64,000 bases of DNA from Muricea muricata (GCA_963855995.1 OY979717.1:15215460-15279459); one strand, 5' to 3'. Shown: positions 50,715-63,262, numbered from the stretch's first letter. The notes: a model not told the origin generated them from the letters alone. Program-made: numbers and translations.

Positions 50715-53700
50715 ATAAAGATCTTGGTATTGTTTATTTGTCTCTCTTTGGTACAAGGAAAACCTGTGCAGTCAATTTTGGGTGAGTAATTCTTCTTTTT
50801 CCCCGAATTAGACAGATCAAATTTCTGTTCCGTTGTCGGTATGTATATGTGATATGATTCACTATCATTGACATTACTCAATATTTACCCATGGGACAGT
50901 ATATGTGTTGTGCAATCTAGATGCATGGCTAAGGTAATTAATATACATAAACCGAGCCGCATTACCGATTTTGTCCCGCGTGTTTCCCAGATGAATTGCA
51001 ACTCATTGCTTAAAACATTACGTTTAATAATTCAAAGTCTATTGCTGGATTTTTGCTCATTGAGCTCCTAAAATTGAAAATATATGGAGATTTCTTCATG
51101 GTTTGTGCAATTGCAGTATTTATACGCGCGTTTATTTGTTTGCACGAAACGAACGAACGAGTTTAGGAGCGAGGTAGTTTTGTGAAAACAAATTTATAAG
51201 CGAGTGCGCTAATACCGTTCAACTATACAGACCATGGTAAAGCTGGTCTATTCTATGGATGCAAATGTTTTATTTCCCCAGCATGCCACGAATACTTGAT
51301 CTGTTTACCCTTTCGAAGTTGGAATTTTGGCAAAATTCAGTCTTATACAGGTCTTATATAAAGCTTCCGGAGCTGGCAAACAAATCTAATTACTATCGCA
51401 AAGCAGAGTTTTCGATCCGTTTTTGATCTTAATGGATCAACAATATGTTATTAGACTTAATTTATTCGATACAGATAAATAATATAGCTCAGCCCAACTT
51501 CATGAAATTTCAGTTTTGTGTAAAAACATTTTGTTCAGGTTTTTAACGGACTCGTGCATGGCAATATCAGACGACTTATGATGAAGTGATGGCTTGTTCT
51601 TTACAGTTTAATGAAAAAAGCAAACGATTGTGCCCTTGATGGGCAAGCTCCTGAATTAAATCTAAACAATGAGCTGTTTCGTGAAAAATAAATTAAAAAG
51701 TTCAGTGTAGGAGTCATACAACAAAACATGGATTTTATGTTAAAACGTTTTTCTTCAGGTTTTCAACCGACCCGTTCAAATAGCGGAAGACTTAATGATG
51801 AAGTATACCCCACCAGACAAAGACTGAATCTAAATAATGAACTGTTTCCTGAAAAATTGTTGAAAAAGTTCATCAATGATGGCATTATCGGTAGAGACAC
51901 ATACTTCTGGGATGCGGGTAAGCCTATAATATCTTATAAGTTATATATATTTGTTCAAAGTAATTTGTCTTTAAACATGGAGCTTGCGGATTTTATTAAT
52001 TTTTCATCTTAACTTGCCAATGCTGGATAGTTTAAAATCTGTGCTTATTTCTTTAAAATTTTTTTATTTCTTAAATAAATAAAATTCTCGGGCGAAGTTG
52101 TAGCTAGCGTGTAGCTAGCTGTGATCGGTTTAATATATTCACAAGGTCGGCAATTAAATGTAAATTGTCAGTCCGTTTATGCAAATACTTTAAAAACATA
52201 CAAATATCATAGAAACTGACGGAAATACTGACGCAAAGACTACAGCAAATTGAACATGGATAATTTTACTTAAGTCTTACCAATTTTTCTCTTTGAAATC
52301 CTTTCCGAGAAAAAAGTACGAGAAAAAAGCCTTCCCTGATTGGCTCACATATTTTTGCTGCAATTTCAGCCAATAAGGGGAGGAAAATTGAAATATCACG
52401 AATTGGCCGGCCGGATGGGTGTCCCCAGGCTAAGGTTTTTAAAAAATATTTCTGCCGCTCTAAACTGTCGCTTTTTTTCGTACTTTGGAAAAGAATTTGA
52501 AGCAGGAAAATTGGTAAGAATGTACTAAAATTATCCGTGTTCAATTTGCTGTAGTTTTTGCCTTAGTATTCCGTCCGTTTCCACGATATTTGTACTTTTT
52601 AAGTGTTTGCATTAACGGCAGACATTTTAGTTACATTTAGATGCCAACCTTGAGAATATATTAAACCAATAACACTACACGAATATAGCGCGACAAGTTT
52701 TTGACAGCTGTAAAAAGAATATTTGTTAACAAGGTTGACTTATTTAAGGTAAAAGCTACTGATTTCGGGGCCACCTATGTTTTTACTGGGAAAAATGCAA
52801 ATCCGTATAGCATTGGAATATATTCCATAGTGCAAAACGCATGGATTTGACAGTTAGACATTTCCATGTATAGTAAATCAAAATCCATTGCGTGCAATAT
52901 TGGCACAGATTAGACAAGAACATGGGTCGTTTGTACGAAAGGTGAACAGCGCTATCCACCGGATAGTGAATTTTTGCAAGTTTCTAAACATTTTCAGTAA
53001 CTCGTAAAAATTACATTAAAGGGAAATGGCAACAAAAATTTTTATCGTCTTATTTGAAAGAGACTCCAAAATAATGTATAGAAGTCAATTACAGAATTTT
53101 TATATCTGCCTTATTTGGTGAGATATTTTGACTTGAAATCTTTAGTTGCCCGCCATCTTGGATATTTGTAGATATGCATGATACGTCACAACTTGGGTCA
53201 CGCAATTTTTTTTCTTGGGACACAATGATTAATCTTCTCCAGTAACCACACACATAGTGAGTGTTTTGGATTTCAGCACGGACTGAAAAGGTTTCACTAA
53301 TATTCTATTGGCGGTAGGTATTTAGGAGAAGCTTTGAATGGCTTATCCCTGTTGTGACGTCGCTAAAACATTGTTAATAAGGTTAAAAATTAATCCAAGA
53401 TGGCGGACAGTTCGATTATTTAGGTGAGAATATCTCCTAAAGTAAAACAGATATAAAAATTTTGTAATAGACTTCTATATATTATTTTAGAGTCTCTTTC
53501 AAATGAGAAAATAAAATTTTTTGTTGCCATTTCCCTTTAAAGTTCATCGTTTTCAAGTTAAAGTCACTTTCTATCTCTTGTGAAGTCAATATTTTTAGTG
53601 TCACTGCTTTTTATGTCCTTTTGCGGCAGTTGAAAAAGTCACTATCCGGTGGATAGCACTATACACTTTTCATACAACCGACCCCTGAGATGTTCAACTT

Positions 53701-56599
53701 TAGGTAAAAAGTTGTCCCGTAGTCGCCATCTTCTTAGCAAGTGTCGCTTGCGTGACAATTCGTCATTTATTTGGTAGCACATCATTGCTTCCTTGTCACA
53801 TACCTTTTTTAAAGGCATCTTTGCGGTCGTTATTGCGAAATTTTATTATTTCTATGCATTATTTCTTCTAACATTTGTAACCATGCAGGAATGCTTTTGA
53901 ATGTTCGATTCATAAGTTCAATCCGATAAGGTCGCGAAAAAGGCAAAACGTGCACTCATGCAAAAGTTGTAATATGCGCCGCCATCTTCCCAGCAAGTGT
54001 CCAGGGGTGCATGAGCATGACGTGTATATCCGAGAAAAATTCGAGGTCACGAATCCTAATATTAAGTCACATCTGTTCTTACACGATCTGTGATAATGGT
54101 TCGTACAATTTCACACTATATGGTTTTTCCCAGCTTTTTGTAATTCTTTCAGTCAACTGTATAAACTGGTCATTATTCACTTAAACACCGAAGCTGAGTT
54201 ATCTGATTGTTTAGTATGCACGTGCTCCTACCTATGGTACTATAATAATGCGTAAACAAAGTTCAACATAAAAGAAAAACACTGAGATGCTATATACAAA
54301 TAAAGATATTGATTTTTCGCAGGAAATGCCGCGAAATGCAATTAATAAAGTTTAAAACATCCTAATGTACTACAACTGTATGTATGTAAGGATAATAAAG
54401 AGATTTTCTGTGTGGTACAGTATGAAAATAAACAATTGGATCGTCGGAAAATCAAATCCATCCTATTTTCAATAAAGGCCGATAACAACTTTCCCGCTAT
54501 GGATTTTAAAATTTTTCCCCAGTGTTTTTGTTATTCTTTTAATCAACTGCATATACTTGGTCACTATTTGGGCGTGAAAGTGTCAGGTCGAAAATATGTC
54601 AAGTTAGTCTTATTTATAATAATTTGGACTTATAATTAAAAATTAGACAACGAGGTTGAGTTATCTAATTGTGTTGGTATGCATTCCAACCCAAGATACT
54701 ACAAACTAATAACGCATGTACAAAGAAATTTTAACATAATATATAAAGAAGATACTATATAAGAGGATTTTTGGCAGGAAATCTCGAATCGTACAAAAAA
54801 TATAGTTTAAAGGTTAAAAACATCTTAAAATGCTATAGCTATACATAAGGATAAAGTCGGCGGTGCCTTAGTGAGTAGACTTATGTAAGACCCATCTCAT
54901 AATAGTCAAGTTTATGGTGTGGAGAATGAATAAGAGTCATACCGGAAAACTGAGTTTTATGTTAAAACTTTTTTCTCAGGTATTCGACTGACTCGTCGCA
55001 ATAGCAGAAGACTTAATGATGACGTATATCCCACTCGACGAAGATTGAATCTAAATAATGAGCTGTTTCGTGAAAAATCAATAAAAAGTTTCAGCAATGA
55101 TGACATTAAAGACATGCACTTCTCGGATACGGGTAAGCCTACATGATATATGTCTTGTGCAAAAAGGTCGTCTTTACAAATAATCATCTATAACTCGCTG
55201 ACTTTGTTAATTTTCTTTTTAAACTTTCCAATGTGACGTATCAGAAAATCTGTTCTTGTTACTTTGAATTTTTTTTCCTTGGAAAAAGTTGCCTAAAATT
55301 AAAATGTTTTCTATATACCATGGATTTTCAGAAACCTGTAGTATGGACTCTACCATAATCATGCATGAATTTGCTAGACATTTTTTTTAGCACGAAAACA
55401 TACATTTGGGTTATGGAAAATCAAATCCATTCTACTCTCAATAAAGGCCCAAACAATAGTTCTGCACTATGGATTTTAAATTTTTACTCCGTTGTCTTTG
55501 CAATTCTTTTAAAAATTGTATATAGCTACTTGGTCATCATTTGGAAGTGAAAGTGTTAGCTAGGTGAAAATATCTCTTAAATATACTTTTAATTCGGACT
55601 AATTAAAAATTAGAACCAAGCTGCATCTACCCCAACATAATATATCAATAAGATGCTATATACAAGGACAGTGATTTTTGGCAGGAAATCTCGAAGGATA
55701 CAAAAAATATAGTTTAATGGTTAAAAACATCTTGTGAAGTCATGAATAATTAATAAGTTATTGCGGTCACGTGTACGTATGCATTAATTCAGCACTTGTA
55801 AATTAACCCAAATAAAGTTCAGTAATCTGAGGCAGACGAACTGTAACAAAGTTAAAGCATTAGATATGACGCAGACCATCTATATCAAAGTTAACGCATA
55901 GTTGGTGTCAGTGATTATTCTGTTTAATCATGCATTTCACAAGTAGGTTATAATACTCGCGACGGATCAGTATCACGGATCTCGCGCAACGCGCTCGCCA
56001 TTGTAAATCTCCATACTCGTATCAAAACTATTACTTAAAATTTTACAGCGGTAAGGATAAAGTCAGCAGTGCCTTGGTGAAAACTGTTTGGTGTAACATA
56101 ATATAAAATAAAATACATGCTTAGCAAATCTGTCAAATTTAGATATAGATAATCCGCGGTGCCCTAAAGGTAAGATCAAAGTCCTGAAGGTCAGCCTCGT
56201 ACCCAGGCGCCTTTTTGTTGGGAAAAGTAACATTAATCCAGTATATAATATACAGACCAGTTCGGATTCAGCGAGCGCGCAAGGCTGTTCGGGTATTACG
56301 CGCTCAGTGAATCCGTAAGTGGTCTGTATATATATACTGGATTAACGTTGCTTTTCCTAATTAAAAAGCGCCTGGGTACGAGGCTGTCTAAAGGTCAGGT
56401 GGTAGAGAAAATGTGCCACATCATGCAGGTTTCATGCGACACACGTTTTTGTTTAGGCTTTCAACGGACTGGTGACAGTAGGGAAAGACTTAATGATGTA
56501 GCACTACCAACTCAATACAAGTTGAATGAACGGCATTTCGTCAACAATGTAATGAAAAAAGCAAACGATGGTGGTATTAGTGGCACTGGAACCGGATGA
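50715..56599 (+). CDS. predicted secreted protein with three repeated phase-1 exons
   Basis: Predicted exons: 50715-50781 (signal peptide), 51759-51917, 54980-55132 and 56457-56599 (stop TGA at 56597). Every junction is GT..AG and phase 1, and the frame is open throughout (about 173 residues). Exon 1 encodes KILVLFICLSLVQGKPVQSI, a clear signal peptide. The next exons encode three related repeats of about 50 residues sharing R-L-N-D-(D/E)-V-Y-P-T-R, R-L-N-L-N-N-E-L-F and a C-terminal T/D-G. They have no cysteines and are rich in Arg, Asn and Asp. I do not recognise the family; a secreted linear protein or peptide precursor is possible. The codon where the first Met is expected (50715) is ATA, and no in-frame ATG precedes it before a stop. 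The gene may be damaged, start from another codon, or have a missed exon (a weak acceptor AATTTATAG ends at 50707). Confidence 0.6.
51539..51700 (+). pseudogene. decayed extra copy of the repeated exon
   Basis: The acceptor TTTTGTTCAG and the start GTTTTTAACGGACTCGTG align with the intact exon at 51759, and ACTTATGATGAAGT and CTAAACAATGAGCTGTTTCG align further in. The third codon is a stop (TAA) and there is a frameshift, so it cannot be used. Confidence 0.8.
52122..52677. mobile_element. fold-back MITE with about 210-bp arms, in an intron
   Basis: GGTTTAATATATTCACAAGG, GCAAATACTTTAAAAACATA, CTACAGCAAATTGAACATGG and TTACCAATTTTTCTC in the left arm recur in inverse in the right arm, ending GAATATATTAAACC. 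The ORFs at 52266-52544 and 52340-52528 are shadows. Confidence 0.75.
53020..53536. mobile_element. 517-bp MITE with TTAA target duplication, copy 2
   Basis: Same ends (AGGGAAATGGCAACAAAAA) as the copy at 49253, flanked by TTAA at 53016-53019 and 53537-53540. Exactly the same length, with scattered substitutions. Inserted in an intron of the repeated-exon gene. Confidence 0.85.
54107..55735. repeat. three diverged intronic duplications around the second repeat exon
   Basis: Blocks TTTTTCCCAG..TTTTTGT-ATTCTTT, AACTGTATA..TGGTCA, and GATGCTATATACAA with TTTTTGGCAGGAAATCTCGA occur at about 54107-54380, 54425-54850 and 55420-55735. The second block carries an intact exon directly after it (54980). 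The duplication unit therefore appears to include exon plus flanking intron, which explains how the repeated exons arose. Confidence 0.65.
55133..56191. other. intron of the repeated-exon gene
   Basis: Includes the third duplicated intronic block. AAGGATAAAGTC-GC-GTGCCTT occurs at 54848 and again at 56053. Nothing else noted. Confidence 0.4.
56192..56386. mobile_element. MITE, CAGCCTCGTACCCAGGCGC ends
   Basis: CAGCCTCGTACCCAGGCGC at the left and its inverse GCGCCTGGGTACGAGGCTG at the right; TAATCCAGTATATA arms and a GCGCGC-rich centre. 195 bp. Sits just before the last exon of the repeated-exon gene. Confidence 0.8.
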
Positions 56600-56711
56600 G
56601 TGAGCTAATGGACTGAATCCAGTGAACCTTATAATTCTTATTCTGCTCTATGTTTTTAACATTCCTTTTTTCACTTGTAATACTTACTAACTTTTATATG
56701 TTGTTTTGCCT

Positions 56712-56717
56712 AATAAA
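56712..56717 (+). promoter_or_regulatory. candidate poly(A) signal AATAAA
   Basis: 113 bp after the stop codon of the repeated-exon gene, in the correct orientation. Confidence 0.4.
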
Positions 56718-56881
56718 AAAAGGGCAAACGTTCAGTGTAACCCAAACGATCTTGTTGCAAACTTTTGTCAGTCTCTACTTTAGCAGGTTATAGAAATTAA
56801 ATAACATTATGCAGTGGTGTCCTATTATACATACAAAACTATTGGCAACGAATTGCGATATGAGAAATTTAATAAACATAA

Positions 56882-56953
56882 CTGAATATGATATTATGAT
56901 ATTGTGATGCTACTCCGAGTGTAAACCACATCACAATATCATAATATCATATT
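56882..56953. repeat. hairpin, 26-bp arms
   Basis: ATATGATATTATGATATTGT plus GATG is followed 17 bp later by its inverse. Not linked to a known element; a small MITE or simple-sequence derived. Confidence 0.6.
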
Positions 56954-56959
56954 TACCCG

Positions 56960-58182
56960 AGTACAACATCACCATTAGTATATTATATATTATAACTGAA
57001 TATGCTTAATCTGAGAACTGTACGTGAAGACCATGAGGTGATATCGGTTTTATCGCTCTATTGCTCCTTGCCTATGTTCATGGTCCTGAAGATAGAGACG
57101 AATTTCGTCTATTTTCGGTGATAGGGACAATACATTTGCCAGTACGATCGATGGTCAGGAACAAAATAGCATGATTGGTGGATAGGGTTAAGGGTCAGAC
57201 CGTTGTGGTGATTATTAGGATTAGGAGTTCGTCTTACATCACTGACTGTTGTCGTTTGGGTGATTCTAACATAAATTTTGCTTGAGGTTTTTCATATAAA
57301 CTGCATGAGTTCTGTGATATAAGAAAAGCATCATGAAGCAATATTTTCCCATGCATGTATAGACCGAGCAAACGGAGTAAATAAGGGATTTACTATATGG
57401 GTTTGTTGGATAGCAATTTATTACCTGACTTTGGGTAGAAAAGGCCTCATTTCACGAGAGGCCAAGATAAATTTCTCGAGACGGCTAGTTTATTTTTTTT
57501 CTGGCAGGGCTGTATTGTAATCCACCAACCAGCGTGCGACATTTATTTCAGCCATATAAAATAATTGGAAATACTGACAGCTGGTTTCAACGATCCCAGC
57601 GATTGTTGCATGGAGCTACGGAAGCCCGTTTAGATCGTTTGATAAAAAAAAGTAAGCAACCATTTGATCTAAATCTATTAAAACGAACTGCACACTTTGA
57701 AAATATTTAATAAGAATTCAAATTACATCATAACTGATATATTAAGTATTAGCAATTAGGCCCAGGGGCATAACTTGGGTATAACCTTTAGGAGAATGTA
57801 ATGTATTTTTGCCCTACGCTGGAGAGGGTAACAATTATGGTGTGTGATAGATTGCTTCGGAAACAAAGAATGACATCTTTTACAGAATATCCTGATGCCG
57901 CTATTCAAGTCGTTAAGAAAGAAGAAAAAATTGTCGTGGCTTCAATCAGGGTTGGTATATTTGGGCCTATTAGAGGCGAAATAACTCGATTTTGGCTTCT
58001 TTTTTTTTCTTGGCTACTTTTTGGCCTCTTTTAGTTACAACGTAAAGCTTGGAAATTTTTTCACTCTTAGTTTGATTATATATGTTTAGTCCTCATAGTA
58101 ATGTAGTTACACTAATTGTGATATAAGCTATCTAGTATTCATGAGATTATTTAGTATTCATGAGGATCAGTTAGTATTCATA
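56960..58182. other. mostly non-coding; one candidate orphan exon
   Basis: 57552-57651 has an acceptor (TTTATTTCAG), an open 33-codon frame containing TDSWFQRSQRLLHGATEA, and a donor (A|GTAAGC). No partner exon could be joined. The ORF at 57801-58034 ends in a hydrophobic run but lacks a recognisable motif. Confidence 0.35.
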
Positions 58183-60330
58183 CTGGTGACCTGGAACTCG
58201 GAAACCATTCAAGATATCACTCCCTCTCCTTGTGCGATAGAATTTCGTGAAATGATCAACGACTTCTTCTTTCAATATGTTAACATTTTCCAGACAAGAT
58301 TGAACAATATCCTTGATCTAGTTTTAACGAACAGCCCTGCAGAATGTGTTGGTGACTTGTCCTGCATATCACCAACATCTGTCAATATGTTTAGTGACCA
58401 CAATTTATTACGATTTGACTTTCAAGTTCATGCAAAATTATCTCCTAGAACATCTCGAACAGTGCTTGAATACCACCAAGCAGACTGGGAAAACCTCCAC
58501 AAAGACCTTAATGCCAGTCTCTCGTCTATGAATATTTCACCAGAAATTGCTGATGGTGATCCAAGCCCTGTTGAGGCTATTAATATGATCTGGCAACGCT
58601 GGAGAGATGAGCTGATGGACGCAGTCGTACGACATATTCCAAGCAAAATCGTGAAAAGACGCAACACTCCTCTTTGGTTCGACAGCGAAAGCAGCAGCCA
58701 CGTTTATTTTATAAAAGGAAAGAAACAGTGCGAAGAAAGGCAAAAAGAACATCTAAGCCTAACGACTTGGAACGCTTACAAAACCTTCGTCGCTCGCAGC
58801 ACGCAAGCGTAAGAAGTTCTTCCACGTCATTGCCAGATTTGATGAAATCTAACGTGAAGAAGCTTTGATCGGTTTTCAAGTCCCTTTCACGCCCTGCAAA
58901 TATTCCCAGGAAAATGGTGTGGTCTCGTGGTGATCATAGTGTTACGGCTGAAGAACATGATGATATTGCAGATCTCTTGAACGAATATTTCCATTCCACC
59001 TTCCAACCTTCGTTATCTGAAGAAAAATATGAAGATCATACGTCAACTTCAACCATACCTTTCAGTGAAATGTTGAGCAACATGGACATCACCCCAGAAG
59101 AAGATAAGAACATTCTCCTTTCTCTCGGCGACAACAAAGCAAGTGGTCCAGACAGCATTCCTGCCAAACTGCTACGATGCTTTGCTCCAGCAATATGTTC
59201 ATCTCTTTGTGATCTCTTTAATCTGAGCCTGAAATGCGGCAAAATCCCTGCAGCGTGGAAATATTTTAACGTAGTGCCAATACTAAAGACAGAGCTATTA
59301 AAAAAGTTTGCAATTATCGTCCGATTTCCCTGCTCTCTATTGCGTGCAAAGCTTTCAAGCGTTGTGTGTACAATAAACTGATAGCTATCACGTCTCCATC
59401 AACCTTCATTATCTCCAGTTCGACTTTCTCAGCGGCAAATTAACAATAGCCCAACTACTACAAGTTATACAAGAAATCGGCGAAAAACTTTACAGGAGAA
59501 TACAAACTGATATCGTCTACCTTGACTTCGCGAAGGCTTTCGATAGAGTTGACAATCGTCTGCTGCGAAAGAAATTAGAGAACTTCAGAATCAACTAGAC
59601 TCTGTTGAAATGGTTTGAAGACTACCTAACCAGTCGTCACCAAAGAGTAACTGTTCTTGGAAACACATCGAGTCTATTCCCTATACTTTCTGGCGTGCCG
59701 CAAGGTTCAATACTTGGTCCTTTGCTATTTCGTATTTACGTGAGTGAATGATCTGCCGCAAGAAACATCTACATCCTCTATCGCATTGTATGCTGATGAT
59801 AACAAATGCTATCGTCCAGTTAAATCCCATCAGGATGCACAGTAATTTCACCAAGACCTCCAATATATTAACAATTGGTGTCAATCGTGGCGGATGGATC
59901 TGAGCCAATCAAAATGTGGAGTCCTTTCGGAAACCAGAAACCTGAACTCTGGGTACTCCAGTTACCATCTTAAGGACGACACTCCCATCAAGAGAACCAA
60001 CGCCCAGAAGGATCTTGGAGTGATCATCACATTCGACTTGAAATGGAATCAGCACGTGTCCATGGTATGTGCTAAAGCAAACAAAATGCTCGGCTTCATC
60101 AAAAGATCGTCAATGGACATTCCTAACGAAAAACCTCGCCTTACACTGTACACGACAAAGTCAGTTACACGTGCAAAGTCAGTTATCGAATTGTACCCAG
60201 GTTTGGTCACCACAGTCGGCATTACTGATTCTCCAAGTAGATATTGTTCAACGTCGTGCCACAAGATACAATTTATACCTACCATTCATGTCAGGAACAT
60301 CATACAAGGACAGACTTTTAAAAACTAGCT
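58183..60330 (+). pseudogene. decayed APE-type LINE (CR1/Jockey-like)
   Basis: Fragments in several frames follow LINE order: the end of an APE endonuclease (LDLVLTNSP, then S-D-H-N-L-L near 58400), a linker with basic residues, the RT fingers (GDNKASGPDSIPAKLL, 59130), motif A YLDFAKAFDRVD (59520), motif B SGVPQGSILGPLLF (59690), motif C ALYADDNKCYR (59785) and the thumb with QKDLGVIITFDLKWNQHVS (60005). Several stops and frameshifts separate them. The 5' part of the endonuclease and the 3' end are missing. Clade assignment is by motif only. Confidence 0.8.
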
Positions 60331-61165
60331 AGTTTGTTACCATTATCATATTGGCATGAATACGGCATGAACAAGGGAATCTCAATCAGAAAAAAATCAT
60401 ATCCTTTATCAATATTTTGTGTAATTCTGTTAATTAGTATAAAATAATTTTCAACAAGGAGAATACGCAACAATACACATGATGTCATTAAAAAATTGAC
60501 CACATGAAAGTAAATTGCTTAATTTAGAGAAGTAGATACAAATATGACTTATTGAAACATGCCGTCATCAGTTTCAAGTTATGAAGTGAACATTTCTGTA
60601 AATATTATAGGGTTTATATGGTAAATATTATACAATTTTGTTGCTGAAGGGAGGGTCCTATTAATTCTTGTTTTCCCAGCAAAACGTTTGACTAAATCCT
60701 ATTATTTAAGTGCACAAATCCTATCATTCCAGTGGTCGTCTTGCTCAAATTTTATTCCCATTTTATGTTGATTTTTCTGATCAATCGGCAGTTCCTGTGC
60801 AGTGAGTACCATTTTCCCCAGCCGGAACAGGCAATTCCAGCATTTCAGAAATCTCAATTCTGTCTTTTCAATCTTCTCAATTTTCTTATATTAAAGTGTT
60901 TAGTTAGGTAGAATGTTGGCTATATTTATTCCAAGGAATATACGAAGGCACGACAAAATCATGGGATAACAAATTCGATCGACATTTAGCGCGAAGATCT
61001 TTTGACGGGAAATTGAAACGTTTACGTTATTTTTGGTGGAGGAAGATAATTTTTTGCGTGTGTTTGACTGCACTACCGAGCTACAATCCTAGACAAAACT
61101 TGTTGAGACACATTGAAATTTTGAAGACAAGATACGCGTGCCCTTCTCGACTGATTTAAATGCTC
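60331..61165. other. non-coding, nothing recognised
   Basis: No gene or repeat with clear ends. Confidence 0.4.
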
Positions 61166-61167
61166 AC

Positions 61168-61308
61168 AATTTTTATTCTAAGCCCCCCCCCCCTTCCCCC
61201 AGTTCAATGTTGATATAATTCGACAGCCGCATATCCGAAGCATAGGTATCATCACAACAACATTGAATTGGGGGATGTGGGGGGGGGGGGGGGGGTAAAT
61301 AGAATTAT
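61168..61308. repeat. inverted repeat ending in C and G runs
   Basis: A C run of about 12 plus TTCCCCCAGTTCAATGTTG at 61183 returns in inverse as CAACATTGAATTGGGGGA and a G run of about 17 at 61278-61295. The outer TTTATTCTA also has an inverse, TAAATAGAATTA. Probably a small fold-back element whose homopolymers expanded. Confidence 0.6.
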
Positions 61309-61819
61309 ACAAACACTACGAATATGACATATGATCGCTCATGTGTCTCAACAATTTTGTCCAAGATTGTAGCAACGTTAATTCGAGACATAATCAACCC
61401 TTGGGACTATTTTACCATGATTCGCTTTATCACCAGACTATGCACCAGACCCCCTGTTTCCTCTCTTCCCTCGAACCTCTGCCCCCATGTCTGTCCTCTG
61501 CCCTCGGCTTTTCTTTCCAGGTCTTTCTAGTTGCTCCAGATTCATCCACTTGCTTGCGCACAGTGTCGGGTTTGTCCTCCGTTGGCAGTCGGAAATCTCT
61601 AAACTTTTCCTCTAAACATGAACGAAGCTCTGAGACTTTCAAGATATTTCAAGCAATCCTGCCTTTATTTCAAGGTATTATGCTTTATTTTCTGTCAGTA
61701 TTATGAAGAAGAGCATGTAGATCTCATATATAGATAAGTTTTCTGGACAATCAGACCGAATTTAAGAAAATATTTGAACATATAAAGTTTGTATTTTCCA
61801 CGTGTGAAACCTTGGTCTT

Positions 61820-62238
61820 CTATGATATTTGGTCGTTTTGTCCCCGTCGGTTTCGTCCCGTAACCGTTTTGATCCATAGTAATTTGTTCTTTGATTTGAT
61901 GTTGTTCAAACCTTCTGAAAAACATTTTGCAAAATATTTATCCAATCCACATATTAGCGAGGGTTGTAATATGAGGAAAGAACCCTTGCAACTTGCAACT
62001 GGTACAAAAGTTTGTACTTTGTACCCAAGCCAAAATTAGTTCAGCAAGTAAACACTGTATACTAGACAAGGTTTCTAAGATTTCTGATGTAATCTAGATT
62101 TCAAAAAATGTTCTAGATTTTTGTATTACTTAGTCATTTAATATTTTTAAAATGAGAAAGTTGACGAAATGCTTATGGGACAAATTTTTAATGGTAGTGG
62201 ATGAACCGGATGGGGGACAAAACGACCATAAATCATCT
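61820..62238. mobile_element. MITE, about 419 bp
   Basis: ATGATATTTGGTCGTTTTGT and CCCCGTCGGTTT at the left are matched in inverse by AACCGGATGGGGGACAAAAC and GACCATAAATCAT at the right. ORFs inside are unrelated to known families. Confidence 0.65.
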
Positions 62239-63118
62239 TCAATTAAGCCTGGTTGACACCATGGACAGTTAAAGAAATGGATAAGAAACTTGTGCTAGCA
62301 TGTGATGTTTTCAGCATGCTGAATTTGCTGATGGCATTATATCTTGGTTGCAAACTATGACATCACTAATTTAAATAAGATGGTACTTTTTGCAAATAAT
62401 ATAGCTGAACATTTATATCAAAAACAGATAAATTTGACCACGCCATTCTATTATGAAATATCTAAGTATTCCCAATCAATTTTGGCAAATATTTTAAGAG
62501 CAGTTAAAACTGTATCCCAAATTTCAGTTCAATCAACGGTTGTTTTGGGACACCATTTTTGTAGCAACCAAAGTAAAAATTCAAAACAAAGTCGTGAAAC
62601 GTTTACCTCAAATACTTTGTCGTGGCATAGGCATGTTTGTAAAACAATAAAACCAATTTAAGCTTCAATACTATTGTTTAAAAATGGAAAATATATAGCA
62701 AAATTTAAAAATGTCGAAAACCGTTACAGCATTCACAATCACTCATGACATCACGAATTGCAACTAGATTTCAACAGATGCCAGCTACTGTTCTGTCCAT
62801 TTCTATCCATTTCAAGCGCAAGAGTGACATTCACATGTATGGATAAAGATAAGATAAATGTAGAAGGTAAGCACAAGAAAAGGAAAATTTTGCTTTTTTG
62901 CTTGTGCTTGCACTTATACTTATACTTTAGATGAAATCTACCATTACCATTCCTGTTTAGTAATGGGAAACTAATAAGTTCTTATTCATAAATAAAGCAT
63001 ACATAAATTCCAGCAAAGTTTGTATTTTTGGGATGTGATGTTTTGTTACAAATTATGTGTGAATATTTCCCATTTCCAGCCATTTAAAATTATAGTTGTT
63101 TGAAAGAACTAAATAGTA
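62239..63118. other. non-coding, nothing recognised
   Basis: The ORF at 62344-62661 is Ser/Asn/Lys-rich with no motif. No delimited repeat. Confidence 0.4.
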
Positions 63119-63262
63119 TTTAATTATTATTCACCAAAGGCGAAGTGATTATCTGTAAATATTCACCTCGACTTTGTCTTGACTTCATGTCGATGAATAT
63201 TCACCAATAATCACTTCATTTAACAATTATTCACTGAAAGCTTGGTGATTATTGGTGAATAT
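63119..63262. mobile_element. second copy of the GGCGAGGTGATTAT MITE family
   Basis: TTATTCACCAAAGGCGAAGT, GATTATCTGTAAATATTCAC and ATGAATATTCACCAATAATC correspond to 32796-32890 with substitutions. Confidence 0.6.

Noticed and set aside
52266-52544. 92-codon minus-strand ORF in an intron
   Set aside because: Lies in the arms of the fold-back MITE at 52122-52677.
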